Source of the DNA: Nitrososphaerota archaeon
Lineage (GTDB): Archaea > Thermoproteota > Nitrososphaeria > Nitrososphaerales > JACQRY01
Direction: 5' to 3'
Length of the DNA: 48,452 bases
NCBI GenBank assembly: GCA_016184315.1
Contig: JACPCU010000028.1
Location: forward strand, 1-48,452
A model generated the notes under the pieces. It did not search any database. It was not told the DNA's origin and saw only the letters and a program-made list of their open reading frames with translations. Position numbers and translations under genes: made by a program. Positions 39,519-48,248 of the stretch are shown here, one piece after another (position 1 is the stretch's first letter; every line of letters begins with the position of its first letter).

Positions 39519-40367
39519 TTGTGGGGCATAATCTTCGCTATTATCTCAGCGTTATGCTGGTCTAGTGGAATCGTTGCTCTGAGAAAATCTTTGCAGACCA
39601 CTAGTGCTTTTACTGCAACACTGGCTTCAGTAGTGATCAACGCTATTCTGGTATGGCCCCTTGCCCTTCTTCTCACACCCTTCGACAAAGTTGGGCTGGA
39701 CGGAATACTGATTCTGGTATTCGCTGGGCTTTTGGCTCCGACTCTTGGCAGATTGCTGAGGTTTATGAGCGTAGATAAGCTTGGAGTGGCCCCTGCTGCG
39801 CCGTTCATAGCGACTGCTCCGCTTTTCAGTTCTACTCTGGCTGTGCTGTTTCTTGGTGAGCATTTGAGTTTGCAGATAGGTTTGGGAACACTTGCTATCG
39901 TGGTTGGTATAATGATTCTGTCGCGAGAAGAGAGGTCCAAGTTCACGAAGATCGGGGTGATCGTGGCTGTCGGCTCAGCCTTTTGCTTTGGCACAGCAGA
40001 TGTAATCCGTAAAGTGGGTGCCACAGCAGTATCTTCTCCGACTCTTGGAGCGGCAATGGGCGCAACCATAGCCTCCATTATCTACATAGTCTTTGCAAGA
40101 GGGATGAGTCAACCCATAAACAGTCCGCTCAAATGGAATCGCTTCAACGTTCTGAACGGCATATTGACCGGCTTCGCCATCACCTTCACCTTCGCCGCGC
40201 TCTTCGTGGAGAAAGTGGTGATAGTTGAGCCCTTGATCCAGACCTCTCCTCTCTTCACCCTGATCTTTACGAAGTTCTTCCTAGGCAAGCTGGAACGTGT
40301 GACTGCAACCATTTACTTTGCTGCGGTCATGGTTGTAGTAGGCGGAGTTTTGATTAGCACCGGCTAA
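39519..40367 (+). CDS. EamA/DMT-family transporter
   Basis: A 282-residue, ten-helix drug/metabolite transporter built from two EamA repeats (IIFAIISALCWSSGIVALRK and VIVAVGSAFCFGTADVIRKV; each ends in FLGE/FLGK). The start is TTG 39519 (MWGIIFAIISALCW); an ATG five bases earlier leads to a stop. A TATA box ATTATAAAG (about 39485-39493) is 26-34 bp before it. It overlaps the end of the convergent MFS gene by 4 bp. The substrate is unknown. Confidence 0.83.
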   Translation: MWGIIFAIISALCWSSGIVALRKSLQTTSAFTATLASVVINAILVWPLALLLTPFDKVGLDGILILVFAGLLAPTLGRLLRFMSVDKLGVAPAAPFIATAPLFSSTLAVLFLGEHLSLQIGLGTLAIVVGIMILSREERSKFTKIGVIVAVGSAFCFGTADVIRKVGATAVSSPTLGAAMGATIASIIYIVFARGMSQPINSPLKWNRFNVLNGILTGFAITFTFAALFVEKVVIVEPLIQTSPLFTLIFTKFFLGKLERVTATIYFAAVMVVVGGVLISTG

Positions 40368-41545
40368 GATTCCGCTCTGGATGATTCTCTTAGACTGCTT
40401 TTCCTTGAGGATACGAAGAAGATGACGGCTCCTACGAGCGTGATTATCCCGGCAGCTTTGAAACCCCAGTCAAACCCGTATCTGTCAATTATGAGGCCGG
40501 TAAGAGCAGGCCCTCCTCCCATTCCAGCGTAGAGCACAGTGTTGATCGAACCTAGGACAACGCCGCGTTTACCTACTGGAGCAACCCTTGCAAGAATGAT
40601 AGTTGAGATTGTCAACGTGCTACCCTGAGCTAACCCAACCATCGCCCCGATTCCCGCTATGGGTCCAACCGTGTGCATCAAACCCATGGACACCATGGCA
40701 AAGGAACCCACCATCATTGCAGCAGCCAAAGTGCTTCTTTCCCTGCGAGTTCTGCGGATGAATCCGCCCACAAGAATTCTCACCAACGCGCTGGTAAAAG
40801 CCTGAGCACCGTACACCAAGCCAAGAGAAACTGTTGCAATACCGCTCGCAACAGCGTAGAGAGGTACGAAAGCTATGAAGGTTCCGTTAGAGAAAGAATT
40901 CGCGAACACAGCGAAGAGCCCCGCGATGATGAGCCAAGAGAAAACGCCTCTTGATGCAGCAACATCAAACTCAGCCGATTTGCCCTGAGCCTTCGGGCGA
41001 GTAGCAACGTGGGGAAGAAGCGTAACACTCAGAGCCAAAGCCACAAGCATCGAGACGATTGAAGCGGAGAATGCTGCATAGTAACCGAGACTTGCTTGAA
41101 CAAAAGTGCCTAGAGCGGGGCCAAATATGAAAGCTAGTTGCCTAGAAGTCTGGGACCATGATACCGCTTTTACCAGATCCCCTTTGGCTCCGATGTCAGC
41201 TGGATAAGCCATAGTTCCCGGCCCGTAGGCAGCGTGCGCAATCCCGACAACTGTGTACGTCAATAGAAGCATGTACAGGTCTTGTGAATATAGGAAACCC
41301 ACCGAGGCTAGGGCTGCAAGTGCTGCCCCAATGGTTATGTTTCTCTTCCTCCCAATCCTGTCTGACAGCAAGCCGAAGGGTATGGAAAGAACTGAGGATA
41401 CGATTAGGTTGGCGAATGTTACGAGGCCTATGTCAGTAGCAGTGTAGCCTAGATGATTCGCGTATAGAGGAATGAGGGGTACCAGCATCGACTGGGATGT
41501 GTAGGTGAAGAAGGTGACGATGCAGATCAGGAGCAGGCTGTTCAC
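40364..41545 (-). CDS. MFS transporter
   Basis: A 393-residue major facilitator with motif A intact (FGLLSDRIGRKRNITIGAAL). Both halves are present; the C-terminal half has VGGFIRRTRRERSTLAAAM and VGLAQGSTLTISTIILARVA. It is of the drug-exporter type. GTG start. It lies 63 bp downstream of the LLM oxidoreductase gene on the same strand, so it may export that enzyme's product or take in its substrate. Confidence 0.85.
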   Translation of the reverse strand: MNSLLLICIVTFFTYTSQSMLVPLIPLYANHLGYTATDIGLVTFANLIVSSVLSIPFGLLSDRIGRKRNITIGAALAALASVGFLYSQDLYMLLLTYTVVGIAHAAYGPGTMAYPADIGAKGDLVKAVSWSQTSRQLAFIFGPALGTFVQASLGYYAAFSASIVSMLVALALSVTLLPHVATRPKAQGKSAEFDVAASRGVFSWLIIAGLFAVFANSFSNGTFIAFVPLYAVASGIATVSLGLVYGAQAFTSALVRILVGGFIRRTRRERSTLAAAMMVGSFAMVSMGLMHTVGPIAGIGAMVGLAQGSTLTISTIILARVAPVGKRGVVLGSINTVLYAGMGGGPALTGLIIDRYGFDWGFKAAGIITLVGAVIFFVSSRKSSLRESSRAES

Positions 41546-41608
41546 TCTGAGCGGCTCCTCTAGGTTGCTCTTCGCCTGCTTAGTCGCATTACTGGTAGAT
41601 GGGGAGTG

Positions 41609-42649
41609 TTACTTGACTAGGGGAGCTAGGGCGTTTATGTTATCTATCACAGTCTTCTTCCCGGTCTTCTTGTCCACAACATTGCGCACCACGGAGAAGG
41701 TTATGCCCAGCTGCTCATACTCCCTGACTTTTCGGCGGACCTGTTCAGGGGTGCCCATGAAGGTTATCTTGTTCATCACTTTGTCATCGATCAAATCCAG
41801 TGCTCCGTTCAGGTCTCCTTTCAGATAGGTTTCCCGGATCTTCTTGTGCGTGTCCCCGAGGCCTGCAAGTCCCATGGTGAACTGGTGGTGATCTTCCCTC
41901 AGATAGTAGAGGCACGCTCTCTGAACAGCCTCTCTGACCTTTTCAGGATCGTCGTTGGCAGCCATAACCATACTGCACGCTAGCCTCAGCTCTTTCCAGT
42001 CTCTGCCCGTCTCCTTGGCTCCCTCCTTCAATACGCCTATGGCCCATTTGATGTACTCGGGTGTGGAAAGGGAGTTGAAGATCACTCCGTCAGCGTAGGC
42101 GCCAGTCACCTTCATCACAAGAGGACCAGTCGCACCTACCAGTATAGACACGGGATGCTTCTGCGCCAAGTCACTGGCAGAGGTGCCGACTCCGTAGGTC
42201 TGAGGTATCCAAGCGTTGTCGAGTTGGAAGAATTGTCCTTTGTAAGTGGTCTTCTTCCCGGTTAGTATTGCCCTTATGATCTCTACGTACTCCTTCATCC
42301 TAGCCGCGGTCTTTTCAACTTTCACTCCGTGGTTAGGCTCGATCTTCAAGCGTCCCCCTGCGCCTAGTCCGAGGAGACCGAATCTACCTTTGGTGGCCTC
42401 GTTGAGAGTTATGACTGACATGGCTAGGTCGGTGGGTGTCCTAGTGTAGATGGGGATGATGTTGGTTCCTAGCTTGATCTTTTTTGTTGCGTTGGCGATC
42501 TGGGTTAGTCCTACAAACGCGTCTCTAACGGCTGACTGGCCTACGATGGCGTATTGGATGCCGACTTTCTCTCCGTGCTGGATCGACGTAACGATGTCTT
42601 TCAGGGGCAGATCTAGTAGACTGTAAAAGCTGAGACCAAATTCTATCAA
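41609..42649 (-). CDS. LLM-class F420-type oxidoreductase, third paralogue (Mer-like)
   Basis: 346 residues: FGLSFYSLLDLPLKDIVTSI, YAIVGQSAVRDAFVGLTQIA, IKLGTNIIPIYTRTPTDLAM, TKGRFGLLGLGAGGRLKIEP, HPVSILVGATGPLVMKVTGA. This pattern resembles methylenetetrahydromethanopterin reductase and F420-dependent dehydrogenases. TTG start. A nearby MFS gene follows. It is the least similar of the three paralogues. The function is unresolved beyond F420-type hydride transfer. Confidence 0.82.
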   Translation of the reverse strand: MIEFGLSFYSLLDLPLKDIVTSIQHGEKVGIQYAIVGQSAVRDAFVGLTQIANATKKIKLGTNIIPIYTRTPTDLAMSVITLNEATKGRFGLLGLGAGGRLKIEPNHGVKVEKTAARMKEYVEIIRAILTGKKTTYKGQFFQLDNAWIPQTYGVGTSASDLAQKHPVSILVGATGPLVMKVTGAYADGVIFNSLSTPEYIKWAIGVLKEGAKETGRDWKELRLACSMVMAANDDPEKVREAVQRACLYYLREDHHQFTMGLAGLGDTHKKIRETYLKGDLNGALDLIDDKVMNKITFMGTPEQVRRKVREYEQLGITFSVVRNVVDKKTGKKTVIDNINALAPLVK

Positions 42650-42729
42650 GATCTTCTCACGTCTTCGGGTACGGAAAATGACCTAATAAAGCGTTGAACT
42701 AGGACTGGAAACCAATGATTTGAGTGTCT

Positions 42730-43554
42730 CTAGGCCAGTTTTGATAATATTTCTTCGCGTCTGAAGAGTCTGACTCCTATTACGAAAACTGCTAAATCGA
42801 TAGCTGCAAAAACTAGTATCAGGAGCCCTACGATCAGTGGTCCCAGGATCAAGGCTCCTGAAACCTGCCCCAAGACCAGTATTATGATCGGTATCAACAG
42901 GAGGCCACTGATCTGCTGCGCCTCTCTGAAGCCTTTGACCCTAGATGATATTATGACTGTTAGACCGATGGCTGTCAAAGACAATACAGGTGTAAGCCCG
43001 AATATCATTGGGATCCAAACCGCCAGCGGCGGCATCACCAATGCTCCGAACACGTAAGCCGAAGTAGAGATCACAACAGTCGAGTAAACAATGAATGAGC
43101 CGAAGGTTACGAACATAGATGGAATGAAGGAGACCAGTATCTTGCCCAAGAGCAGTTCACCGTCAGAGATCGGAGAAGCCAGAAGAGCTTCGATGGTTCG
43201 CCTCTCCTTTTCCCCTGCAAAACTGTCCGAGGCGATGACGGTAGACGCCATCACAGGGATTATCAGGAAGAAGGGAGCAAAGAAGTATGAGATCATGATG
43301 TAGAAGACTATTTCTTGGCCACTCAGCCCCGACACTTCTTCTCTGATATTGTTAGGCAGACCTCTGAGCACAGATTCAAGGTCTCTCGTCGAAGAATTTT
43401 GAGTGGAGGTAAAGCTGGGGACCAGTCCGATTAACACGGGAAGCATCACGGAGAGTAGCAGGGGCACCACGATCATAGGGCCAATAACCTGCCAGTTCCT
43501 CCTAATCTCCCTCCAGTCTTTCCTGAAGATCAGCAGCGCCTTGTCAAACCTCAA
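42730..43554 (-). CDS. ABC-2 type exporter permease
   Basis: 274 residues with six membrane helices. ASTVIASDSFAGEKERRTIE, LLASPISDGELLLGK is the ABC-2/NatB signature loop. The TTG start overlaps the stop of the ATPase gene as TTGA, so the two make one exporter. The cargo is unknown; Na+, drugs and lipids are all possible for this type. Confidence 0.85.
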   Translation of the reverse strand: MRFDKALLIFRKDWREIRRNWQVIGPMIVVPLLLSVMLPVLIGLVPSFTSTQNSSTRDLESVLRGLPNNIREEVSGLSGQEIVFYIMISYFFAPFFLIIPVMASTVIASDSFAGEKERRTIEALLASPISDGELLLGKILVSFIPSMFVTFGSFIVYSTVVISTSAYVFGALVMPPLAVWIPMIFGLTPVLSLTAIGLTVIISSRVKGFREAQQISGLLLIPIIILVLGQVSGALILGPLIVGLLILVFAAIDLAVFVIGVRLFRREEILSKLA

Positions 43555-44501
43555 TGTTTAGCCTCCTTGATGAGCTTGAGGTAAGCATCTTCCAGTGAAG
43601 GAATAAGCGGGTTCACGGTGAGAATCATGCCCCCAGATTCAACAATGCTCTTCACTACCAGGGGCGTCACTGAGTCAAAGTCGTCTACTGTTATTGTCAA
43701 CTGGTTCGGCGAGGCTTGTACAACCTCTTTGACATGAGGAAGGCTTCCTACAGCTTCAACGGTCTTTAGACTCGTGTCCTTCAGAGTGACGAGTAGAACC
43801 TTCTGGCCGCCCATCCTGTTTGCAAGATCAGTGATGGAGCCAACAATGATGCTTCTTCCTTGATTGACGATCATCACTCGGCTGCAGAGCTTCTCGGCGT
43901 CTTCAAGTCTGTGGGTGCAGAGAAGAATAGTGCTCCTATCTTGGCTGCTCAGCTTTTTGATCAAGTCTCTTATGGATCTGGCTGACTCAGGGTCGAGGCC
44001 CGACGTCGGTTCATCCAGCAAGATGACTGGAGGCCTATGCACCAAGGCTCTTGCTATGGCCAGTTTCTGCTTCATCCCCTTGGAGAATGTGCCGGCTTTA
44101 TCGTTCCTTCTCTCCCAGAGATCGAAGAACTCTAAGAGCTCCGCGATCCTGCTCTTCTTCTCCTGCAGGTCGGTTAGTCCGTAGGCTTCTGCGAAGAAGT
44201 CCATGTTTTCGTATGCTGTCAGCTTCTCGTAGAGACTCGGGTTCTCAGTTAGTAGGCCAACGATCTCTCTGACTTTCAACGGTTCGCGACTGACATCATA
44301 TCCGCCTATCTTACATGAGCCCTCTGAAGGGGAAAGAAGGCATGCAAGCATTCTGACTGTGGTGGTTTTGCCTGCGCCGTTGGGGCCCAAGAAGCCGAAG
44401 ACCTCTCCCTCATCCACTCTAAAGCTGAGTCGATCTACGGCTGTAAAACTGTTGAAGCGTCTAATCAGATCTTCAGCTTCAACAGCCACGTTTCTAGGCA
44501 A
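43551..44501 (-). CDS. ABC exporter ATPase (NatA/DrrA-like)
   Basis: 316 residues. Walker A is GPNGAGKTTTVRML (39-52). The signature loop is FSKGMKQKLAIARALV, followed by Walker B VILLDEPTSGLDPES and the H-loop His in LLCTHRLEDAEKLC. The extended C-terminal part (VVQASPNQLTITVDDF) is typical of CcmA/NatA-type exporters. Co-translated with the permease. Confidence 0.92.
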   Translation of the reverse strand: MPRNVAVEAEDLIRRFNSFTAVDRLSFRVDEGEVFGFLGPNGAGKTTTVRMLACLLSPSEGSCKIGGYDVSREPLKVREIVGLLTENPSLYEKLTAYENMDFFAEAYGLTDLQEKKSRIAELLEFFDLWERRNDKAGTFSKGMKQKLAIARALVHRPPVILLDEPTSGLDPESARSIRDLIKKLSSQDRSTILLCTHRLEDAEKLCSRVMIVNQGRSIIVGSITDLANRMGGQKVLLVTLKDTSLKTVEAVGSLPHVKEVVQASPNQLTITVDDFDSVTPLVVKSIVESGGMILTVNPLIPSLEDAYLKLIKEAKH

Positions 44502-44559
44502 TCTGGTTGCCCTGAGCTGACTTGCTTTCTGCTAAAAACATTCCCACCTAGATGCTACG

Positions 44560-44976
44560 TTACCTTCGCTTGGCTACGAAAGCCAAGATGATGAGCAGTA
44601 AGCCCAGACCTATCAGAGTGAGCGGGACTGTAGCCGCGGTGAGGAACATTCTTTCGCCCAACAGAAATCTAACCAATTCACCTACAGCTATTCCCAGAGA
44701 TGCAATTCCGCCTAGCGCTATGAGTATAGCTCCTATCAGAAGAACGATTCCGGTGGGAACGCTGAGTTGAACTGTCTGGGGGCCTGAAGGGACAATTAGG
44801 GTTGCAATAATGTAGAATACGATAGCGGGGAACGGTGCGAATATGGCTATTGCTACGAATGCTATTCGGACTAGTGTAGGGTCTAGGCCCAAGTATTCAG
44901 CTACTCCTCCCAAGACGCCTGCGATGAATCGGTTTGTGGATCGGCGGAGCTGCTTTACCGGTTCTCCTCCGCTCAT
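44560..44976 (-). CDS. PspC-domain membrane protein
   Basis: 138 residues. KQLRRSTNRFIAGVLGGVAE and YLGLDPTLVRIAFVAIAIFA is the PspC domain, a small membrane module linked to envelope-stress sensing in bacteria and common in archaea. Two or three more helices follow (TGIVLLIGAILIALGGIASL; VPLTLIGLGLLLIILAFVAK). It lies just upstream of the ABC exporter on the same strand and may belong to that unit. Confidence 0.82.
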   Translation of the reverse strand: MSGGEPVKQLRRSTNRFIAGVLGGVAEYLGLDPTLVRIAFVAIAIFAPFPAIVFYIIATLIVPSGPQTVQLSVPTGIVLLIGAILIALGGIASLGIAVGELVRFLLGERMFLTAATVPLTLIGLGLLLIILAFVAKRR

Positions 44977-45109
44977 GGCCGTATCTGGGTAATACTGTGC
45001 TGGACGCCTAAGTTTTGATGGAACACCTACCAGAGATTAAGGTCATTACGTCGGGTCTTGAGGCAGGAACTCATAAAAAGTCCTAAGCATGATAACGCTA
45101 GGCACATTC

Positions 45110-45835
45110 ATGAGTATTTGGGACGACGTGATCGGTGAGCGCGACAGACAGGTCCTAGCTGCTGGAGGATACGTCAAGCCTCTGGGGTTAACGGGTCCCG
45201 GTGAGAGACCCGCCGTTCTGGTAATCGACGTGGTCATAGACCTTGTCGGTGACAAGCCTGAGCCAATATTGGAGTCCATTAAGCGCTTTCCCCGTAGCTG
45301 CGGAGACACCGGCTGGGAAGCTGTTTACAGGATCAAAGAGCTCCTCGATGTCGCAAGAATGAAACGTGTGCCAGTCATATATTCCAAGGAAGAGCAGGGC
45401 ACCGGGATTGACTGCTGGAGGCATGAAGCTTCTAGCCATCATCACGACACCTCTAAAGAACAGCAGATTCCTCAAGCTATTCAACCTCTTCCGGAAGACA
45501 TTGTGATCAACAAGAGGAAGACGAGCGTCTTCTTCGGTACGCCGCTTATGAGCTACCTGAATTTTCTACGCGTCGACACTCTGATCGTTACCGGCGGGAT
45601 CACAAGCGGATGCGTAAGAGCTACGGTGACAGATGCATACGCATACAACTTCAAAGTAGTTTTAGTGGAAGAATGCATCTTTGACAGAGCTGAGATCTCG
45701 CATAAAGTGAACCTCTTCGAGATGCATCAAAAATACGGAGACTTGGCAACGGTGGATCAGGTAGCTGCCTATCTTAAAGGCATCCCATCAGCGTCTACAT
45801 CATCCGTCTCGGATCGAGAAAGTAATCTGCAATAA
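45110..45835 (+). CDS. Isochorismatase-family amidohydrolase (N-carbamoylsarcosine amidase-like)
   Basis: About 241 residues. The catalytic triad is intact: D40 in PAVLVIDVVIDLVG, K137 in VINKRKTSVFFGTPL and C168 in TGGITSGCVRATVTDAYAYN. The N-terminal extension MSIWDDVIGERDRQVLAAGG is shared by carbamoylsarcosine and maleamate amidohydrolases. ATG 45110 matches that start better than 45089. It is the working relative of the decayed gene at 12944-13473. The exact substrate cannot be read. Confidence 0.82.
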   Translation: MSIWDDVIGERDRQVLAAGGYVKPLGLTGPGERPAVLVIDVVIDLVGDKPEPILESIKRFPRSCGDTGWEAVYRIKELLDVARMKRVPVIYSKEEQGTGIDCWRHEASSHHHDTSKEQQIPQAIQPLPEDIVINKRKTSVFFGTPLMSYLNFLRVDTLIVTGGITSGCVRATVTDAYAYNFKVVLVEECIFDRAEISHKVNLFEMHQKYGDLATVDQVAAYLKGIPSASTSSVSDRESNLQ

Positions 45836-45889
45836 AACTGCGTTCACTAAGCCTTGCAGGGAAAATGATGCATGAAATTCGTTGTATTC

Positions 45890-45931
45890 TTAGGTTAACC
45901 TAATAATTTTAATTAGGTTAGGCTAAACTAA
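45890..45931. promoter_or_regulatory. Two DtxR/IdeR-like operator boxes
   Basis: TTAGGTTAACCTAA (45890-45903) is a perfect 14-bp palindrome. TTAGGTTAGGCTAAACTAA (45913-45931) matches the DtxR/IdeR consensus TTAGGTTAGSCTAACCTAA with one clear mismatch (CC to AC). Their centres are about 25 bp apart. A TATA box (TTTTATATC, about 45937-45945) follows at once, so a bound iron-sensing DtxR-family repressor would cover the BRE/TATA. The gene controlled encodes an iron transporter homologue. Confidence 0.7.
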
Positions 45932-46148
45932 CATTGTTTTATATCTTCGACGACGGTCGGGGTGCTCTGTGTATCATAGGAGCCGCAGACCTCACAGAAC
46001 CTACTCCATCTTTTGGGTAGTTACAGCGGTGGGAGGACGCCTTTTCAGCATGCTTAGACTTGTCTTGGACAAGCGGATGTGGTCAGCGATATTCCTCCGT
46101 CAGCAGTCATCGCGGAGTATGCAGAGGACGGAACTGGAGGTGCGCGGA

Positions 46149-46889
46149 ATGGATCATGAGGCTGATAGACTTGAAGAAGCCAGGAGGATGAAGGAGGCCC
46201 GCCGGAGGACCGCCGGAACATACATAGGGGATATGGTCTTCGGTGCTCAAGACGGCTTGGTCACAACCTTCGCAGTGGTCGCGGGGTCAAACGGAGCAGC
46301 CCTATCCTCGGCGATAATACTCATACTCGGCCTAGCGAATCTGATTGCAGACGGAGTGTCTATGGCTACGGGAGATTATCTCGGAACAAAGTCCGAGCTT
46401 GAATATGCTAGGAGAGAAAGGGAGTACGAGGAGTGGAAGGTCGATCATCACCCTGAAAGGGAGACTGAGGATATACGTCGAATCTATGCGTCAAAGGGGT
46501 TCAAAGGAGCTGATCTTGAGAAGGCTGTCCATGTGATCACTTCAGACAAGAAGGTCTGGTTGGATACTATGATGCTTGAAGATCTTAATGTTGTAGGAGA
46601 AGGCAAGTCGCCAGTCAAGACCGGCCTAGCAATATTCGCCGCGTTTGTGACAGCGGGCTTCGCGCCTCTTGCCGTTTATGTTGCAGACCTCTTCTTTCCT
46701 GTTGGGGTAGACAAGTTTGCAGCATCGACTGTCAGCACAGCTATCACTCTCTTCACGGTAGGGGCTGTCCGAACATTTGTCACGGGAAAAAGGTGGTGGA
46801 CGTCGGCCGTAGAAATGACGTTGGTGGGCGGCTTTGCTGCGTCTACTGCATATCTGGTCGGGTATCTCCTCAGGGGTCTAACAGGCTAG
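46149..46889 (+). CDS. VIT1/CCC1-family iron/manganese transporter
   Basis: Membrane transporter of the vacuolar-iron-transporter type, which removes Fe2+ or Mn2+ from the cytoplasm. Signature: GTYIGDMVFGAQDGLVTTFA and VVAGSNGAALSSAIIL, then GLANLIADGVSMATGDYLGT. Between helices 2 and 3 lies a charged metal-binding-type domain (KSELEYARREREYEEWKVDH). The start is uncertain: a GTG at 45969 extends the frame by 60 unmatched residues but sits where a leaderless transcript from the TATA box would begin; ATG 46149 agrees with the family. Confidence 0.82.
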   Translation: MDHEADRLEEARRMKEARRRTAGTYIGDMVFGAQDGLVTTFAVVAGSNGAALSSAIILILGLANLIADGVSMATGDYLGTKSELEYARREREYEEWKVDHHPERETEDIRRIYASKGFKGADLEKAVHVITSDKKVWLDTMMLEDLNVVGEGKSPVKTGLAIFAAFVTAGFAPLAVYVADLFFPVGVDKFAASTVSTAITLFTVGAVRTFVTGKRWWTSAVEMTLVGGFAASTAYLVGYLLRGLTG

Positions 46890-47237
46890 CAACAAATATG
46901 GTTTCCCATCTGATCATATGGAACTATTTTATGCAGGCATTGAACAGATTAAGATGAGTTAAACCTCTTCTAGTCAAGGTTACTTCCGGCTAGACAGGAG
47001 GAATTAAGATATTACAATGCGTTTCCTTACATTGAAACACAAGATCTACCCATGTCTATCTAACGCACAGGAACCCGATTCAAAGATGACTTAAGTGGCG
47101 GGCCCGGTGGGGTCAGCCCCTGAATGGGTTCGGAAAGTGGATTCCCAGAACTAAAGGTGTACTACCCCATTGCTCTTATCAGGCAAATGTGTTTAAATGA
47201 AGACAAAAATTCACAACGTTCGGGGGAGAGTCTGGTC
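46890..47237. other. Intergenic region before an exported-protein gene
   Basis: No gene is supported. It holds the first copy of a 45-bp repeat (47100-47144) and a TATA-like GTGTTTAAATG at about 47190-47200, which fits transcription of the gene at 47238. A frame open from 47124 exists but looks non-coding until the hydrophobic segment. Confidence 0.4.
47100..47144 (+). repeat. Copy 1 of a 45-bp spaced repeat
   Basis: GGGCCCGGTGG (47100-47110), 23 non-conserved bases, AAAGTGGATTC (47134-47144). The second copy at 47852-47896 has the same two blocks at the same 34-bp offset. The repeats flank the gene at 47238-47834. Confidence 0.6.
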
Positions 47238-47834
47238 GTGAAGCTGGGTAGAAGGACTTATGCTGGTGTTGTGGTTGTACTTATCGCTGTTACGGCTCTG
47301 GCCGTCTATCTCGGGTATGTACCCAATTCAGGTCAGACTTCTCAGCCAGCAGTTGCCTCAAGCGTCCTAAGTGATCCAGCCGCAGATATCGGAAACAACC
47401 CAATATTCCTCGATGTTGTCTCGGCCAGGGTCGTCCGATCTGAATCTAATCTCTTGTTCAGTGCTACTATGTCTAGCGAGATCCCAAAGACGCCTACAAG
47501 TTTCGTTGCTTTCGGATGGTTTATCACGTCGGGTGTGACCTCTGTCAATCAGCCAATTGTTGTGCTGATTTATGATCCTGCCGTTGGAAATTGGGCTGCT
47601 TCCATCTTCGTAGGTAGACCCCCTAGTCCATCTACTAGAGGTCTCTCCTTTACCCTGGAAGGTAATGTCGCTACAGTTTCGATACCTCTTCAGGCTCTGG
47701 GCAGTCCTGAAAGCTTCACGTGGCACGTCGTCTCTCGTACGACTCCCTTTGCAGGTACAGGTCCAGGTACAAGCGGCACCCCTGTGATTGATAGAGCACC
47801 TGATTCGGGTGATGTAACTTGGCCGGCTACTTAG
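47238..47834 (+). CDS. Membrane-anchored exported hypothetical protein
   Basis: About 198 residues from GTG 47238 (VKLGRRTYAGVVVVLIAVTA), with GGGGGAGAG upstream as a ribosome-binding site; upstream in-frame starts give an odd extension. One N-terminal membrane helix, then a beta-rich outside domain (NPIFLDVVSARVVRSESNLL, TSFVAFGWFITSGVTSVNQP, LSFTLEGNVATVSIPLQALG) and a Gly/Thr/Ser-rich tail. It resembles archaeal surface proteins with an Ig-like core, but no family is recognised. Confidence 0.6.
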   Translation: MKLGRRTYAGVVVVLIAVTALAVYLGYVPNSGQTSQPAVASSVLSDPAADIGNNPIFLDVVSARVVRSESNLLFSATMSSEIPKTPTSFVAFGWFITSGVTSVNQPIVVLIYDPAVGNWAASIFVGRPPSPSTRGLSFTLEGNVATVSIPLQALGSPESFTWHVVSRTTPFAGTGPGTSGTPVIDRAPDSGDVTWPAT

Positions 47835-47851
47835 ATGAATATCTGCTGGAT

Positions 47852-47896
47852 GGGCCCGGTGGAACCCAATACATTTTTGTCATGAAAAGTGGATTC
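47852..47896 (+). repeat. Copy 2 of the 45-bp spaced repeat
   Basis: Same blocks and offset as 47100-47144. It is followed by two near copies of GGATTC-N3-ACCGTG (47891-47902 and 47921-47932), the first overlapping the repeat's end. A GGTTCGAGTC in between recalls a tRNA T loop, but the arms do not pair. Confidence 0.6.
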
Positions 47897-48030
47897 AAAA
47901 CCGTGGGTTCGAGTCTCGGAGGATTCGCGACCGTGATTCAAGAAAGACCATTTAACAAGTGTGTAGGAATTTAGATGGGAGTGGCTGCGGCACTTTATTT
48001 ACCGCGATAGCTGGATTGGTGTTGTTGGTA

Positions 48031-48248
48031 ATGAAGGTGAAGGGTCAGACTTTTACGTTCGTCGTAAAGAAGGCGGACGAAGGGGGATATGTAGCGAAGT
48101 GTGTAGAATTACCTCAAGTTCATACTGAAGGGGAGACTTTGAGTGAGGTTAAGCAGAACATGCGAGACGCTCTAAGTCTGACCTTAGATTACCTTAAGGA
48201 AAAGGTAGGAGGGAAAAGGGCAGAATCATGGAGATTACTGTCCAGTGA
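48031..48248 (+). pseudogene. hicB: HicB-type antitoxin, apparently frameshifted near its end
   Basis: HicB-fold antitoxin: TFTFVVKKADEGGYVAKCVE, LPQVHTEGETLSEVKQNMRD, ALSLTLDYLKEKVGG. After about 48210 the frame of the first part runs on as a Ser/Gln-rich tail to 48312, while another frame gives the expected short end, GRIMEITVQ, stopping at TGA 48246-48248, which overlaps the hicA GTG as GTGA. One base lost or gained in the run GGAGGGAAAAGGG would join the two. Real decay or a homopolymer sequencing error. Confidence 0.6.

Noticed and set aside
45969-46148. 60-codon N-terminal extension of the iron transporter
   Set aside because: The extension is Arg-rich, matches nothing in the family and looks non-coding, though the promoter position leaves it possible.
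47850-47925. tRNA-like sequence: GGGCCCGGTGG start and GGTTCGAGTC T-loop
   Set aside because: No matching 3' acceptor and the T arm does not pair; the first block also belongs to a two-copy repeat.
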